Assembly (NCBI GenBank): GCA_030679035.1
Contig: JAUXTH010000036.1
Span: 1-64,000, forward strand
Length of the DNA: 64,000 nt
Source of the DNA: Methylobacter sp.
GTDB taxonomy: Bacteria > Pseudomonadota > Gammaproteobacteria > Methylococcales > Methylomonadaceae
Direction: 5' to 3'
Shown one piece after another: positions 44,014 through 52,749 of the stretch. Position 1 is the first letter of the stretch. The number at the start of each line of letters is the position of its first letter. The position numbers and the translations under genes were made by a program. The notes under the pieces are model-generated. The model worked only from the letters and a program-made list of their open reading frames with translations, made no database searches and was not told the DNA's origin.

Positions 44014-46326
44014 ATGAACAAAACACCTTACCCTGATGACTGGCCTGACATAGACACCAAGCTCTACAATAGGTCGGTCAAGTTGTTTAATGCCGTCAAA
44101 AACATGTTGAGTGTCAGACTTGATCTTCACGCCGACCCGCAGTTTTTGGAAGGCGACATCTTTTTATTCAATCATTTTTCCCGGTTTGAAACGTTCATAC
44201 CGCAGTTTCTTATTTATGAGCAAACCGGGGCTTACAGTTGTGCGATTGCTTCCGGGGAGTTCTTTAAGGAAGATAATGTGCTGTCGCGGTATTTAAAACA
44301 TGTCGGCGTTTTCCCCCACAACCATGACCGTTTGTTTCCGTTGCTGGCCGGGCAGATTCTGCGCGGTCGCAAAGTCATTATTTTTCCTGAAGGCGGCATG
44401 GTAAAAGACCGCCGGGTCATTGATAAACGCGGCCATTACAGTATTTACTCCAGGGTTACCGGCAACCGGCGCAAGCTGCACACGGGGCCTGCTGTTTTGG
44501 GGCAGGGCGTGGAAACCTTTAAGGCGGCTATCCGCCACGCCCATAGCCAGAACGATGCTGCGCTGCTTCGGCAATGGAAGGATGTTTTGCAAATCGACAG
44601 CGTTGATCAGCTGATAGCAGTAGCGAATAAACCGACGCTGATGGTTCCCTCCAATATTACTTTTTATCCGATCCGTTCCTCCGAAAACCTGTTGTTTAAA
44701 AGCGTCGAGCTGTTTTCTAACGGCCTGAGCTTGCGCCAATCCGAGGAGTTGCTGATTGAGGGCAATATCATGCTGAAGAATACCGACATGGATATACGCA
44801 TGGGTGTTCCAGTCGATCCTTGTTGGGTTTGGGACTGGCGAACCCGTTATCTGATGGACAAGGTCATTCCGGAAATCAACACGATAGACGATGTTTTTAC
44901 GCTGAATTCCAGGCCTAAAAACTGGCGGCAGCGTTTATTGGGTACGTATTTTATAAAAAATGCCCAATGTTCCCGTGATCGATACATGGAAGGCATTTAT
45001 GCCAATGTTACTATCAATTTAAGCCATCTGGCGGCAACGCTGATCATGTATTACATCGGTCAGGGACAGACGCATATCGAGAAAGACAAGTTTTATAACA
45101 TCCTGTATATCGCGATCAAGCATTTGCAAAATAATACGGTGATTCATCTGCACCGAAGCCTGCTCAACCCGGATGATTACAGCGATCTGTTTAAGACCAC
45201 CAACAAGCGTTTCGAACAGTTTATGTGCGCGGCAAAAGAAGCCGGGCTGATCAAGGAAGATGAAAACTGTTACCATTTTTTGCCCAAGCTGTGCGTCGAG
45301 TCCGATTTTGACAGCATTCGCCTGGAAAACCCGATAGCCGTTTACAGCAACGAAGCGGCGCCGCTGCATACCGTTCTCGATGCCCTGATTGATGCGACAG
45401 GCGAATGTTGTCACGCCGATACAGACAAATTGGCTGCATGGCATTTTGAAGATGAATGCCGCACCTTGGCATGGGAGAAGCAGGCGTACTCAAAATCATT
45501 GTTTAGCGACATCAGTCATGAAGAAGCTGCCGTTGCCGATCCCACGCCCTTTTTCATCCAGCCGCCTGCCCTGAGCGGTGCCGAAGGGGAACGTGCCAAC
45601 GGCTACGGCGTTTTGCTTGTTCACGGTTTGCTCGCCAGTCCTGCTGAATTAAGGGCTTATGGTGAATATCTGGTTAAGCAGGGTTACATGGTATTGGGTA
45701 TTCGGTTAAAAGGCCACGGTACATCACCCTATGCGTTGCGCGACCAGCGCTGGGAGGACTGGTACGGTTGTGTGCAACGGGGTTTCAATATTCTTAAGGT
45801 GCATTGCCCGCGTATTTTTGTTGCCGGTTTTTCTACGGGCGGGGCATTGGCGTTAAAACTGGCCGCTGAACACTATCCTGAAATGGTCGGCGTTATCGCC
45901 GTTTCGGTGCCGGTAAAGTTCGTCAATCCTGCTTTTATGTTGGTGCCTCTGCTGCATGGCACCAACAAACTGGTTGGTTGGGTTTCGGCCTTTGAGGGCG
46001 TAAAGCCTTTTATCGATAATGAACCGGAACACCCCTCCATTAATTATCGCAACACGCCGGTCAGAGCGCTTTATGAACTGAGGCTGTTAATTGCGCAACT
46101 TGATGAGTTACTGCCGCAGATCAGCATGCCTGCATTGATTATGTATGGTGATGAGGATTCTGTGGTCTCTCCCAAAGGCGCGCCGATCATTATGGCTAAA
46201 CTGGGTTCCAAGCATAAGCAAATCCAAGCCATTAAATCCCATCGCCACGGGATTTTAATGGAAAACATTGGTGGAACTTGGCGTGTGATTGATGATTTTT
46301 TTAATGAGTTAATAAATATATCGTAG
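44014..46326 (+). CDS. Acyltransferase / alpha-beta hydrolase fusion protein
   Basis: 770 residues in two parts. Residues about 30-400 are a PlsC/GPAT-like acyltransferase: NHFSRFE (His54 to Glu59, so H-x4-E instead of the usual H-x4-D) and IIFPEGGMVKDRR near 126. Residues about 530-770 are a monoacylglycerol-lipase-like hydrolase: VLLVHGLLASPAELRAYG, IRLKGHGTSP, nucleophile elbow GFSTGG (Ser607), Asp in MYGDEDSVV and His in SHRHGI. The linker near 519-526 (PALSGAEGE) is encoded by a CCCTGAGC...CGAAGGGG repeat fragment. The neighbouring beta-oxidation genes suggest acyl-lipid remodelling. Confidence 0.8.
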   Translation: MNKTPYPDDWPDIDTKLYNRSVKLFNAVKNMLSVRLDLHADPQFLEGDIFLFNHFSRFETFIPQFLIYEQTGAYSCAIASGEFFKEDNVLSRYLKHVGVFPHNHDRLFPLLAGQILRGRKVIIFPEGGMVKDRRVIDKRGHYSIYSRVTGNRRKLHTGPAVLGQGVETFKAAIRHAHSQNDAALLRQWKDVLQIDSVDQLIAVANKPTLMVPSNITFYPIRSSENLLFKSVELFSNGLSLRQSEELLIEGNIMLKNTDMDIRMGVPVDPCWVWDWRTRYLMDKVIPEINTIDDVFTLNSRPKNWRQRLLGTYFIKNAQCSRDRYMEGIYANVTINLSHLAATLIMYYIGQGQTHIEKDKFYNILYIAIKHLQNNTVIHLHRSLLNPDDYSDLFKTTNKRFEQFMCAAKEAGLIKEDENCYHFLPKLCVESDFDSIRLENPIAVYSNEAAPLHTVLDALIDATGECCHADTDKLAAWHFEDECRTLAWEKQAYSKSLFSDISHEEAAVADPTPFFIQPPALSGAEGERANGYGVLLVHGLLASPAELRAYGEYLVKQGYMVLGIRLKGHGTSPYALRDQRWEDWYGCVQRGFNILKVHCPRIFVAGFSTGGALALKLAAEHYPEMVGVIAVSVPVKFVNPAFMLVPLLHGTNKLVGWVSAFEGVKPFIDNEPEHPSINYRNTPVRALYELRLLIAQLDELLPQISMPALIMYGDEDSVVSPKGAPIIMAKLGSKHKQIQAIKSHRHGILMENIGGTWRVIDDFFNELINIS

Positions 46327-46385
46327 GGGCAAGCCCTTGTGGTTGCCCTAGCCTAATGAGGGGCAGGCACAAGACCTGCCCCTAC
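46323..46385. repeat. Palindromic element, intergenic copy A
   Basis: Starts GTAGGGGCAAGCCCTTGTGG and ends ACAAGACCTGCCCCTAC; the two arms (about 27 bases) are imperfect inverted repeats. It matches the copies inside the FadN-type gene at 47665-47725 and 48850-48920. It begins at the stop codon of the fusion gene. Confidence 0.85.
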
Positions 46386-46417
46386 GGTGCGGAAAAATAA
46401 ATATAAAGGGGCGTAAA

Positions 46418-47557
46418 ATGAAAAATGTAGTTATCGCAGGGTATTGCAGATCGCCTTTTACACCGGCGCAAAAAGGCCAATTGGCCAAAGTCAGGCCGGA
46501 TGACCTTGTGGCGCAGGTCATCAAGGGCTTAATCCATGACACCGGCGTTGCCCCGGAGGATATTGAGGATTTAATTTTGGGCTGCGCGTTCCCGGAAGGC
46601 GAGCAGGGCATGAACCTGGCGCGATTAATCGTGCATCTTGCCGAGCTGCCTGTTACCGTTGCCGCTACCACAATTAATCGCTTCTGCGGCTCCTCAATGC
46701 AGGCCATACATAATGCGGCAGGCATGATCCAAATGAATGCCGGTGAGGTGTTTATCTGCGCCGGTGTCGAATCCATGAGTCGGGTGCCGATGGGCGGTTT
46801 CAACAACTTGCCTAATCCCAGTCTTTACAAAGCCTATCCCCAAGCCTATATCGGCATGGGCGAGACGGCGGAAAATCTGGCCTTGCAATATCATATAGAC
46901 CGCTTGGCCCAGGAAACTTTTGCCTTAACCAGCCAGAAAAAAGCGGGAGCGGCCCAGCAAAACGGTCTGTTCGCCACTGAAATAATTCCGATTAAGCGTT
47001 TGGATGGCGAAACCGTTCAATACGATGGCTGCATCAGGGCTGCTTCGACGCTACAGGCGCTGGCCGAACTGCAACCGGTTTTCCTTAAAAACGGCAGCGT
47101 GACCGCCGGAACTTCTTCGCCGGTAACCGATGGCGCGGCTGCCGTGCTGGTGTGCAGTGAGGAGTATGCAGACGCCCATGGCCTGGAAAAACTTGCCAGA
47201 ATCAAGTCCATCGCGGTATCGGGCTGTGCGCCTGAAATCATGGGTATAGGGCCTGTCAGTGCGACCCATAAAGCCTTGCAACGCGCCGGGTTGACCTTAC
47301 AGGACATCGACATCGTCGAACTGAACGAAGCCTTTGCCGCGCAATCTTTGGCGGTACTCAAAGATTTGCCGATTCCGCCGGAAAAATTAAATTTGGATGG
47401 CGGCGCGATTGCGTTAGGTCATCCGCTGGGCGCGTCAGGTGCCAGAATTACCGGAAAAGCCGCCAGCCTGCTGAAACGGGAAAACAAACAGTTCGCTCTC
47501 GCCACCCAATGCATCGGCGGCGGGCAGGGCATAGCGACTATTTTGGAGGCCATCTGA
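46418..47557 (+). CDS. Thiolase (acetyl-CoA acyltransferase)
   Basis: A 379-residue thiolase of the FadA/FadI type, cleaving 3-ketoacyl-CoA with CoA in beta-oxidation, or condensing acyl-CoAs in the reverse direction. TINRFCGSSMQAIHNAAGMI contains the nucleophilic Cys; ELNEAFAAQSLAVL (NEAF), GGAIALGHPLGASGAR (GHP His) and the final CIGGGQGIATILE (second catalytic Cys) complete the active site. Its stop overlaps the start of the next gene (TGATG), so the two are coupled, as subunits of a trifunctional complex usually are. Confidence 0.92.
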   Translation: MKNVVIAGYCRSPFTPAQKGQLAKVRPDDLVAQVIKGLIHDTGVAPEDIEDLILGCAFPEGEQGMNLARLIVHLAELPVTVAATTINRFCGSSMQAIHNAAGMIQMNAGEVFICAGVESMSRVPMGGFNNLPNPSLYKAYPQAYIGMGETAENLALQYHIDRLAQETFALTSQKKAGAAQQNGLFATEIIPIKRLDGETVQYDGCIRAASTLQALAELQPVFLKNGSVTAGTSSPVTDGAAAVLVCSEEYADAHGLEKLARIKSIAVSGCAPEIMGIGPVSATHKALQRAGLTLQDIDIVELNEAFAAQSLAVLKDLPIPPEKLNLDGGAIALGHPLGASGARITGKAASLLKRENKQFALATQCIGGGQGIATILEAI

Positions 47558-50001
47558 TGAACATCCAGAAAGTCGCGGTAATCGGTGCCGGGGTGATGGG
47601 GGCCGGTATCGCCGCCCATATCGCCAATGCCGGTATCCCCGTCTATTTGCTGGATATAGTTCCTGGGCAGGCACAAGGCCAGCCCCTACCAATGATATGT
47701 AGGGGCAATCCCTTGTGGTTGCCCTGTCCTGAAAACCGCAACAGCATTGCCGAATCAGCTATCGCCAAGCTGCTCAAAGCCGACCCAGCGCCGTTCATGC
47801 ATAAAAACAATGCCCGTCTGGTCACGCCGGGTAATATTGAAGACCATCTTGAATGGTTGGCCGATGTCGATTGGGTGATTGAAGCGGTGATTGAAAACCC
47901 GGCGATAAAACAGGCGCTCTACCAAAAACTGGATAACATCTGCCGTCCCGACAGCCTGATTTCATCGAACACGTCCACACTGCCGCTGAAGCTGCTGACC
48001 CGCGACATGCCGGATAGTTTCAAGCAGCGCTTCATGATCACCCATTTTTTCAATCCGCCCCGCTATATGCGCCTGTTGGAGCTGGTTTCAGGTGCCGAGA
48101 CTCGGCCGGAACTGGTGGCGTCCGTCAGCCGTTTTGCCGACACCCATCTGGGCAAAGACAGCGTTACCTGCAAGGATACACCGGGATTTATCGGCAACCG
48201 CATCGGTATTTACTGGCTGCAATGCGGTCTGTTGGAAGCGATCAAGCTGGGCTTGACCGTGGAGCAGGCCGATGCGGTGATGTCCGCGCCATTCGGCATA
48301 CCGAAAACCGGTATCTTCGGGTTGTTGGATCTGGTCGGACTAGACCTGATTCCGCATATTCTGGGCGGCATGAAGCTGGCTTTGCCTAAGGAAGATGCGT
48401 TTCATCAGGTCAATTTTCTACCCGAACTGGTTCAGACCATGATAGCTGACGGTTACACAGGCAGGAAAGGCAAGGGCGGTTTTTATCGTCTACATGAAAC
48501 CGGCGGAAAGCGCGTCAAGGAATCGATTAACCTGCAAACCGGCGCTTATCAGACTAGCGAAAAATTTGCCTTGCCGGTAATGCCCAAAACGCAAGATGAG
48601 CTCAGGGCTTTTTTGTCTGGCGATGACGATCTCTGTCGCTTTGCTTGGCAAGTGCTGTCCAATACCTTGGCTTATAGCTCCAGCCTTATCCCCGAAATTG
48701 CCGATGACATCGTCGCCGTCGATACCGCGATGCGCCTTGGCTATAACTGGAAATTCGGGCCGTTTGAATTATTGGATCGGATTGGCGTAGATTGGTTTGT
48801 CGACCGGTTGATTGCAGAAAACCGTAACGTGCCGCCGTTGCTGGCAACCGTAGGGGCGGGCCTTGTGCCTGCCCTTTCTGCATCAGCCGTATCAGGGCAA
48901 CCACAAGGGATTGCCCCTACAAACCGCAGCCTGTACAAGATTGATTCCGGCAAACGCATGTATGCCGATTTGTCTGGCAATTATCATAGCGTGCATCGGC
49001 CGGGCGGCATCCTGCTGTTGGCCGATATTAAATTACAGGCTCCGGCGGTGCTGGAAAACCCGTCTGCCAGCCTCTGGGATATTGGCGACGGCGTTGCCTG
49101 CCTGGAATTCCACAGCAAAATGAATACGCTGGATATGGATAGTCTGGCGTTGGTTCGGCAAAGCGTCGAAAAGGTCAAAAGCGATTTTTCCGCATTGGTC
49201 ATCCATAACGATGCCGACAATTTTTCCGCCGGGGCCAATTTAACCTTGCTGGTGAAGGCTATTCACGAGCAAGATTGGCCTGCGGTTGAACAATTGATCA
49301 AACAAGGGCAGCAGACTTATCGGGCCTTGAAATATGCGCCATTCCCCGTGGTCGCCGCGCCGTCAGGATTGGCTTTGGGCGGCGGCTGCGAAATCTTATT
49401 GCATTGCGATGCGATCCAGGCTCATGCAGAACTGTATGTCGGCTTGGTCGAAGTGGGCGTGGGTTTGGTTCCGGGTTGGGGCGGCTGCAAGGAATATCTG
49501 CGCCGCTGGCTGGAATTTGCAAGGCGTCCGGGTGGCCCGATGCCGGCCATTGCCCAGGCTTTTGAAACGATCGGCATGGCCAAGGTGTCCAAATCGGCAG
49601 CGGAAGCCAAAGAGATGCTGTTTTTGTCCACCACCGACGGCATTACCATGAATAAGGATCGTTTATTGGCCGATGCTAAAACCAAGGCATTGAAGCTGGT
49701 GCCAGGTTATACGCCGCCTAACCCCAGCATTTATCAGTTGCCCGGTGTCAGCGCGAAAGCTGCAATGGACATGGCGATCAATAATTTTAAACTTGCAGGC
49801 AAAATAACGGATTATGACGTGGAAATATCTCAGCAACTGGCAGAAGTGCTCAGCGGCGGGCAGTGCGATATCACCGAACCATTGAGCGAAGACGATTTGT
49901 TAAACCTGGAATTGAACGCGTTTTTGCATTTGGTTAGGCAACCGGGCACTCTGGCGAGGCTGGAGCATTTATTTAAAACGGGTAAGCCACTTCGTAATTA
50001 A
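47557..50001 (+). CDS. 3-hydroxyacyl-CoA dehydrogenase / enoyl-CoA hydratase (FadN type)
   Basis: 814 residues from ATG 47557. The order is dehydrogenase first (NAD motif VAVIGAGVMGAGIAAHIANAG; FFNPPRYMRLLELV; DTPGFIGNRIG), then a crotonase domain (about 520-800; NFSAGANLT, LALGGGCEILLHCDA). This order is that of FadN, opposite to FadB. Two extra peptides are encoded by palindromic elements: about residues 37-57 in the NAD domain and about 432-455 between dehydrogenase and hydratase. With the coupled thiolase it covers three beta-oxidation steps; no acyl-CoA dehydrogenase or ligase is in the window. Confidence 0.88.
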   Translation: MNIQKVAVIGAGVMGAGIAAHIANAGIPVYLLDIVPGQAQGQPLPMICRGNPLWLPCPENRNSIAESAIAKLLKADPAPFMHKNNARLVTPGNIEDHLEWLADVDWVIEAVIENPAIKQALYQKLDNICRPDSLISSNTSTLPLKLLTRDMPDSFKQRFMITHFFNPPRYMRLLELVSGAETRPELVASVSRFADTHLGKDSVTCKDTPGFIGNRIGIYWLQCGLLEAIKLGLTVEQADAVMSAPFGIPKTGIFGLLDLVGLDLIPHILGGMKLALPKEDAFHQVNFLPELVQTMIADGYTGRKGKGGFYRLHETGGKRVKESINLQTGAYQTSEKFALPVMPKTQDELRAFLSGDDDLCRFAWQVLSNTLAYSSSLIPEIADDIVAVDTAMRLGYNWKFGPFELLDRIGVDWFVDRLIAENRNVPPLLATVGAGLVPALSASAVSGQPQGIAPTNRSLYKIDSGKRMYADLSGNYHSVHRPGGILLLADIKLQAPAVLENPSASLWDIGDGVACLEFHSKMNTLDMDSLALVRQSVEKVKSDFSALVIHNDADNFSAGANLTLLVKAIHEQDWPAVEQLIKQGQQTYRALKYAPFPVVAAPSGLALGGGCEILLHCDAIQAHAELYVGLVEVGVGLVPGWGGCKEYLRRWLEFARRPGGPMPAIAQAFETIGMAKVSKSAAEAKEMLFLSTTDGITMNKDRLLADAKTKALKLVPGYTPPNPSIYQLPGVSAKAAMDMAINNFKLAGKITDYDVEISQQLAEVLSGGQCDITEPLSEDDLLNLELNAFLHLVRQPGTLARLEHLFKTGKPLRN
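47665..47725. repeat. Palindromic element, in-frame copy B
   Basis: Right half GGGCAGGCACAAGGCCAGCC...TAC, nine bases, then left half GTAGGGGCAATCCCTTGTGG...CCCT: the half-sites of copy A back to back. It is translated as about 21 extra residues (GQAQGQPLPMICRGNPLWLP, then C) within the Rossmann fold, between LLDIV and ENRNS. Confidence 0.85.
48850..48920. repeat. Palindromic element, in-frame copy C
   Basis: Starts GTAGGGGCGGGCCTTGTGCC and ends ACAAGGGATTGCCCCTAC; its reverse complement aligns well with copy A. It is translated as about 24 residues (GAGLVPALSASAVSGQPQGI, then APT) between LLATV and NRSLYKID. Confidence 0.85.
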
Positions 50002-50005
50002 AAAG

Positions 50006-50176
50006 ATGCCAACTGTTTTGCGTATTGGAGCCTATCGCTTCTTCTTTTTTGCGGGTGACCGACACGAACCTTCGCATATTCATGTCGAACGCGATGATAA
50101 TCTGGCCAAGTTTTGGCTTGACCCAGTACGCTTACAAAGTAGTGGTGGTTTTTCAAGAAATGAGATTACTAACTGA
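50006..50176 (+). pseudogene. DUF4160 gene cut short by the MITE
   Basis: A 56-residue frame, MPTVLRIGAYRFFFFAGDRH to LQSSGGFSRNEITN, gives the first two thirds of a DUF4160 protein (EPSHIHVERDD, AKFWLDPVRLQSSGGF). These are usually about 80-90 residues. The last codons and the TGA stop lie within the terminal repeat of the element starting at 50165. The missing 3' end is not found beyond the element, so it was deleted. DUF4160 genes often lie beside DUF2442 partners; none is seen here. Confidence 0.75.
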
Positions 50177-50509
50177 TGTTACGCAGTTATTCGAATTTAG
50201 ACTGCATTAACATTTTTATTATTAAAGTGTCGCAGTTGCGACGGTTTATTTTTAATCGGGTTCTCGCACCCGAGGGTGAGTTACTTTCTTTTGCTTCGCC
50301 AAAAGAAAGTAACCAAAGAAAAGGCGACCCGGTTGCCGCTTATTTCCTGCGCTCCTCGCTTTTGTCGAGGGTCAGCAGAAGGGGCTCCTGCCCCACTGCT
50401 GACGCGCGACATCCCTGCCGCGCCCCTAGCGGGCTAGTCTCGATAAAAGCTCCGGTGCTCGGCGCGGCAAACGGGAAAAACACGTCCGTGCGTAACATCA
50501 GTTATTAAT
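50165..50509. mobile_element. MITE-like element with 21-bp terminal inverted repeats
   Basis: About 345 bases. The ends ATTACTAACTGATGTTACGC(A) and (T)GCGTAACATCAGTTATTAAT pair over 21 bases with one mismatch; the inner 16 are perfect. The interior has GTGTCGCAGTTGCGAC, GGTTCTCGCACCCGAGGGTG and CTTTCTTTTGCTTCGCCAAA, followed by AAGAAAGTAACCAAAGAAAA, a stretch I know from many proteobacterial genomes. No transposase is encoded. The left half recurs inverted at 1-142. The right end meets the stop codon of the PfkB gene. Confidence 0.82.
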
Positions 50510-51402
50510 TAAGGCAGGGGTTGGTTGAATAACAAGGCATGTTCTTCCCGATCGGGCAACCCTAAACGCGCGCCCATTTTCGTACAGCACAAAGCGCCTG
50601 CGGCACTGGCGTATTGCAGCAGCACTTGCCATTCCATCCCGGCAGCCAGTGCCGCCGCAAATGCGCCATGAAAAGCATCCCCGGCCCCCGTGGTATCAAT
50701 CGCGGTAACAGGATAAGCGGGTAGAGCGCCCTGCTCATTGCCGCGTTGCCAAATCAGGCCCTGTTCGCCCAGCGTGATAACCACGCTGGGGGCAAGTTCA
50801 GCGAGTCGACTTAAGGCTTTGCGCTCGTCACCTGCGTATTGGCAGGCAAATTTTTCCGAACAAACCAGGTAATCGACGCGCCCTATCAAAGCCAAGGTGC
50901 CTTCATGCACCGAGCCTGCGTCCAATACCGTTGGGATGTTGGATTGCCGAGCCTTGTCAGCCAGAGGTAATGAGATCAGGGGTTCATGCCCGTCGAACAG
51001 CACGACCTTCGCCGGGACATGAGCCAGGTTCAAGGCATCGACGGGTAAGGCCTGCGTATCGCCCTTGTAATTAATTAGACAACGATTGCCGTCGGGCTTG
51101 ACCAATATCGTCGATAACGGCGTAGGAGAAGCGCCGCGCACGATCAGCTGCGTGTTGACGCTGTAATCAGAGAGTTCCTGAAAATGCTTGTCGCCGTAAA
51201 GATCGCGCCCCAGGTAACCGGCAAAGGCCGAAGTCAAACCCAGTTTGCTAACACAAACCGCTGCATTGGCGGCCGGGCCGCCGCCGCAACTGAGCAGGCT
51301 GTCGGCGACGATTTTTTCATCGGCGCCTGGATGCCAGCTTACCGAAAAAATCAAATCATAAGAAGCGTGGCCTACACACAGTACATCAACATTAAGGGTC
51401 AT
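50509..51402 (-). CDS. PfkB-family carbohydrate kinase
   Basis: A 297-residue ribokinase-like kinase that phosphorylates a sugar or nucleoside with ATP. SCGGGPAANAAVCVSKLG is the N-terminal PfkB signature and IDTTGAGDAFHGAFAAALAAG the C-terminal one, with the catalytic Asp in GAGD. TLGEQGLIW is the anion-hole side. The exact sugar is not evident. Its stop codon coincides with the right end of the MITE, so the last residues may have been altered by the insertion. Monocistronic on the minus strand. Confidence 0.85.
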   Translation of the reverse strand: MTLNVDVLCVGHASYDLIFSVSWHPGADEKIVADSLLSCGGGPAANAAVCVSKLGLTSAFAGYLGRDLYGDKHFQELSDYSVNTQLIVRGASPTPLSTILVKPDGNRCLINYKGDTQALPVDALNLAHVPAKVVLFDGHEPLISLPLADKARQSNIPTVLDAGSVHEGTLALIGRVDYLVCSEKFACQYAGDERKALSRLAELAPSVVITLGEQGLIWQRGNEQGALPAYPVTAIDTTGAGDAFHGAFAAALAAGMEWQVLLQYASAAGALCCTKMGARLGLPDREEHALLFNQPLP

Positions 51403-51630
51403 GGTTACAAGCCTGTGTAATGGGATTTTCCAGAAATGGGAAGGACGCTCAACCTGTCGATACCTAAGTATCCAAATATCTAGCCAAACGCTTAAGGGTG
51501 TCCAAGTCTATTAAAATTCGGCTCACCAAACAAATCAAAAAATGAAACCACGGCGACTTCCGGGTATAGAAGGAAGATCGCCGGGCATTTCTGGTATATT
51601 AAGGCAAGTCATAATCCAATCGTAATCACT

Positions 51631-52740
51631 ATGAACAATCACCCTACCATCCCCGCTACCGAGGCTTTTCGACTGCTTAGTACCAATAACCAAACGGCCG
51701 TCATTGATGTCAGGTCTGAGGGCGAATATGAAAAGGCGCACTTCGAAAACACGGTAAACATCCCGATACTTTCAGACGTCCATCGCCATGATGTGGGGCT
51801 AACCTATAAGACCGAAGGCTCTGAAGCCGCCAAGGCACTCGGGCATAAACTGGTCAGCGGCGAATACAAGGAACGGATGATTCAGCAATGGTGCGAATCG
51901 ATTAAAAGCCATCCCCAGCAACCCGCTTTGATCTTTTGCTGGCGCGGCGGCCTGCGCTCCCGATTAGCCCAGGATTGGGTCTATCAACAAGGGCTTGAAG
52001 TTATCCGGGTTGAGTCCGGCTATAAAGACTTAAGGCATGAGGCGCTTAAGATCATAGAAAATCCCGCTCCTTTTGTCGTCCTTTCAGGCATGACCGGATC
52101 GGGGAAAACCCGCCTGATCCATAAACTTCAACGCTTTGTCGATCTTGAAGCGCTTGCCAGCCATCGAGGCAGCGCTTTCGGTGGGCATGTCGGCAGAAGC
52201 CAGCCCCAGCAAGCCACGTTTGAAAACAAGCTGGCGCAGTCTCTTTACCAAATTGCGGGTAACTTTGTGCTTGAGGATGAAAGCCCCAATATCGGCCGAT
52301 GCCATGTACCTGATTTATTTTATGCCCGAATGGTCCCGGCACCGATGGTGATGATTGAAACACCCGCCAGGGTTCGGGCATTGGAAATCTTTAAGGAATA
52401 TATCCAAGCGCCTTTTGCAGGCGGCATGCCGTTGCAGGAACTGGAAAACAGCTTTGCAAAAAATGTCGAGCGGATCAGGAACAAGCTGGGCGGCCTGGAG
52501 TGCGATAACATTAAGACTATGCTGAACCAATCGTTCCAATTCGATGCATTGAATGAAGATTTTACAGACGCTTATCTCGATTGGATTGAGCGCCTGCTGA
52601 CGCACTATTACGACAAACTTTATATCCATTCGCTGTCTTTGAAATCACGGAAGACCTTGTTTAAAGGCTCGTGGCAGGACTGTTTGGATTTTTTAGTCGA
52701 TTCCCAAGAAAGAACATCTCTTCAAGAGATCGATCAGTAA
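51631..52740 (+). CDS. mnmH: tRNA 2-selenouridine synthase
   Basis: Replaces sulfur by selenium at the wobble 2-thiouridine of several tRNAs, using selenophosphate. It has 369 residues: N-terminal rhodanese domain (AVIDVRSEGEYEKAHFENTV; active Cys in LIFCWRGGLRSR) and C-terminal P-loop domain (VVLSGMTGSGKTRLIHKL; GSAFGGHVGRSQPQQATFEN). Both are intact. The selenophosphate source, a SelD domain, is encoded by the next gene, so the pair forms a self-contained selenium route. Confidence 0.93.
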   Translation: MNNHPTIPATEAFRLLSTNNQTAVIDVRSEGEYEKAHFENTVNIPILSDVHRHDVGLTYKTEGSEAAKALGHKLVSGEYKERMIQQWCESIKSHPQQPALIFCWRGGLRSRLAQDWVYQQGLEVIRVESGYKDLRHEALKIIENPAPFVVLSGMTGSGKTRLIHKLQRFVDLEALASHRGSAFGGHVGRSQPQQATFENKLAQSLYQIAGNFVLEDESPNIGRCHVPDLFYARMVPAPMVMIETPARVRALEIFKEYIQAPFAGGMPLQELENSFAKNVERIRNKLGGLECDNIKTMLNQSFQFDALNEDFTDAYLDWIERLLTHYYDKLYIHSLSLKSRKTLFKGSWQDCLDFLVDSQERTSLQEIDQ

Positions 52741-52749
52741 AAAATATGG

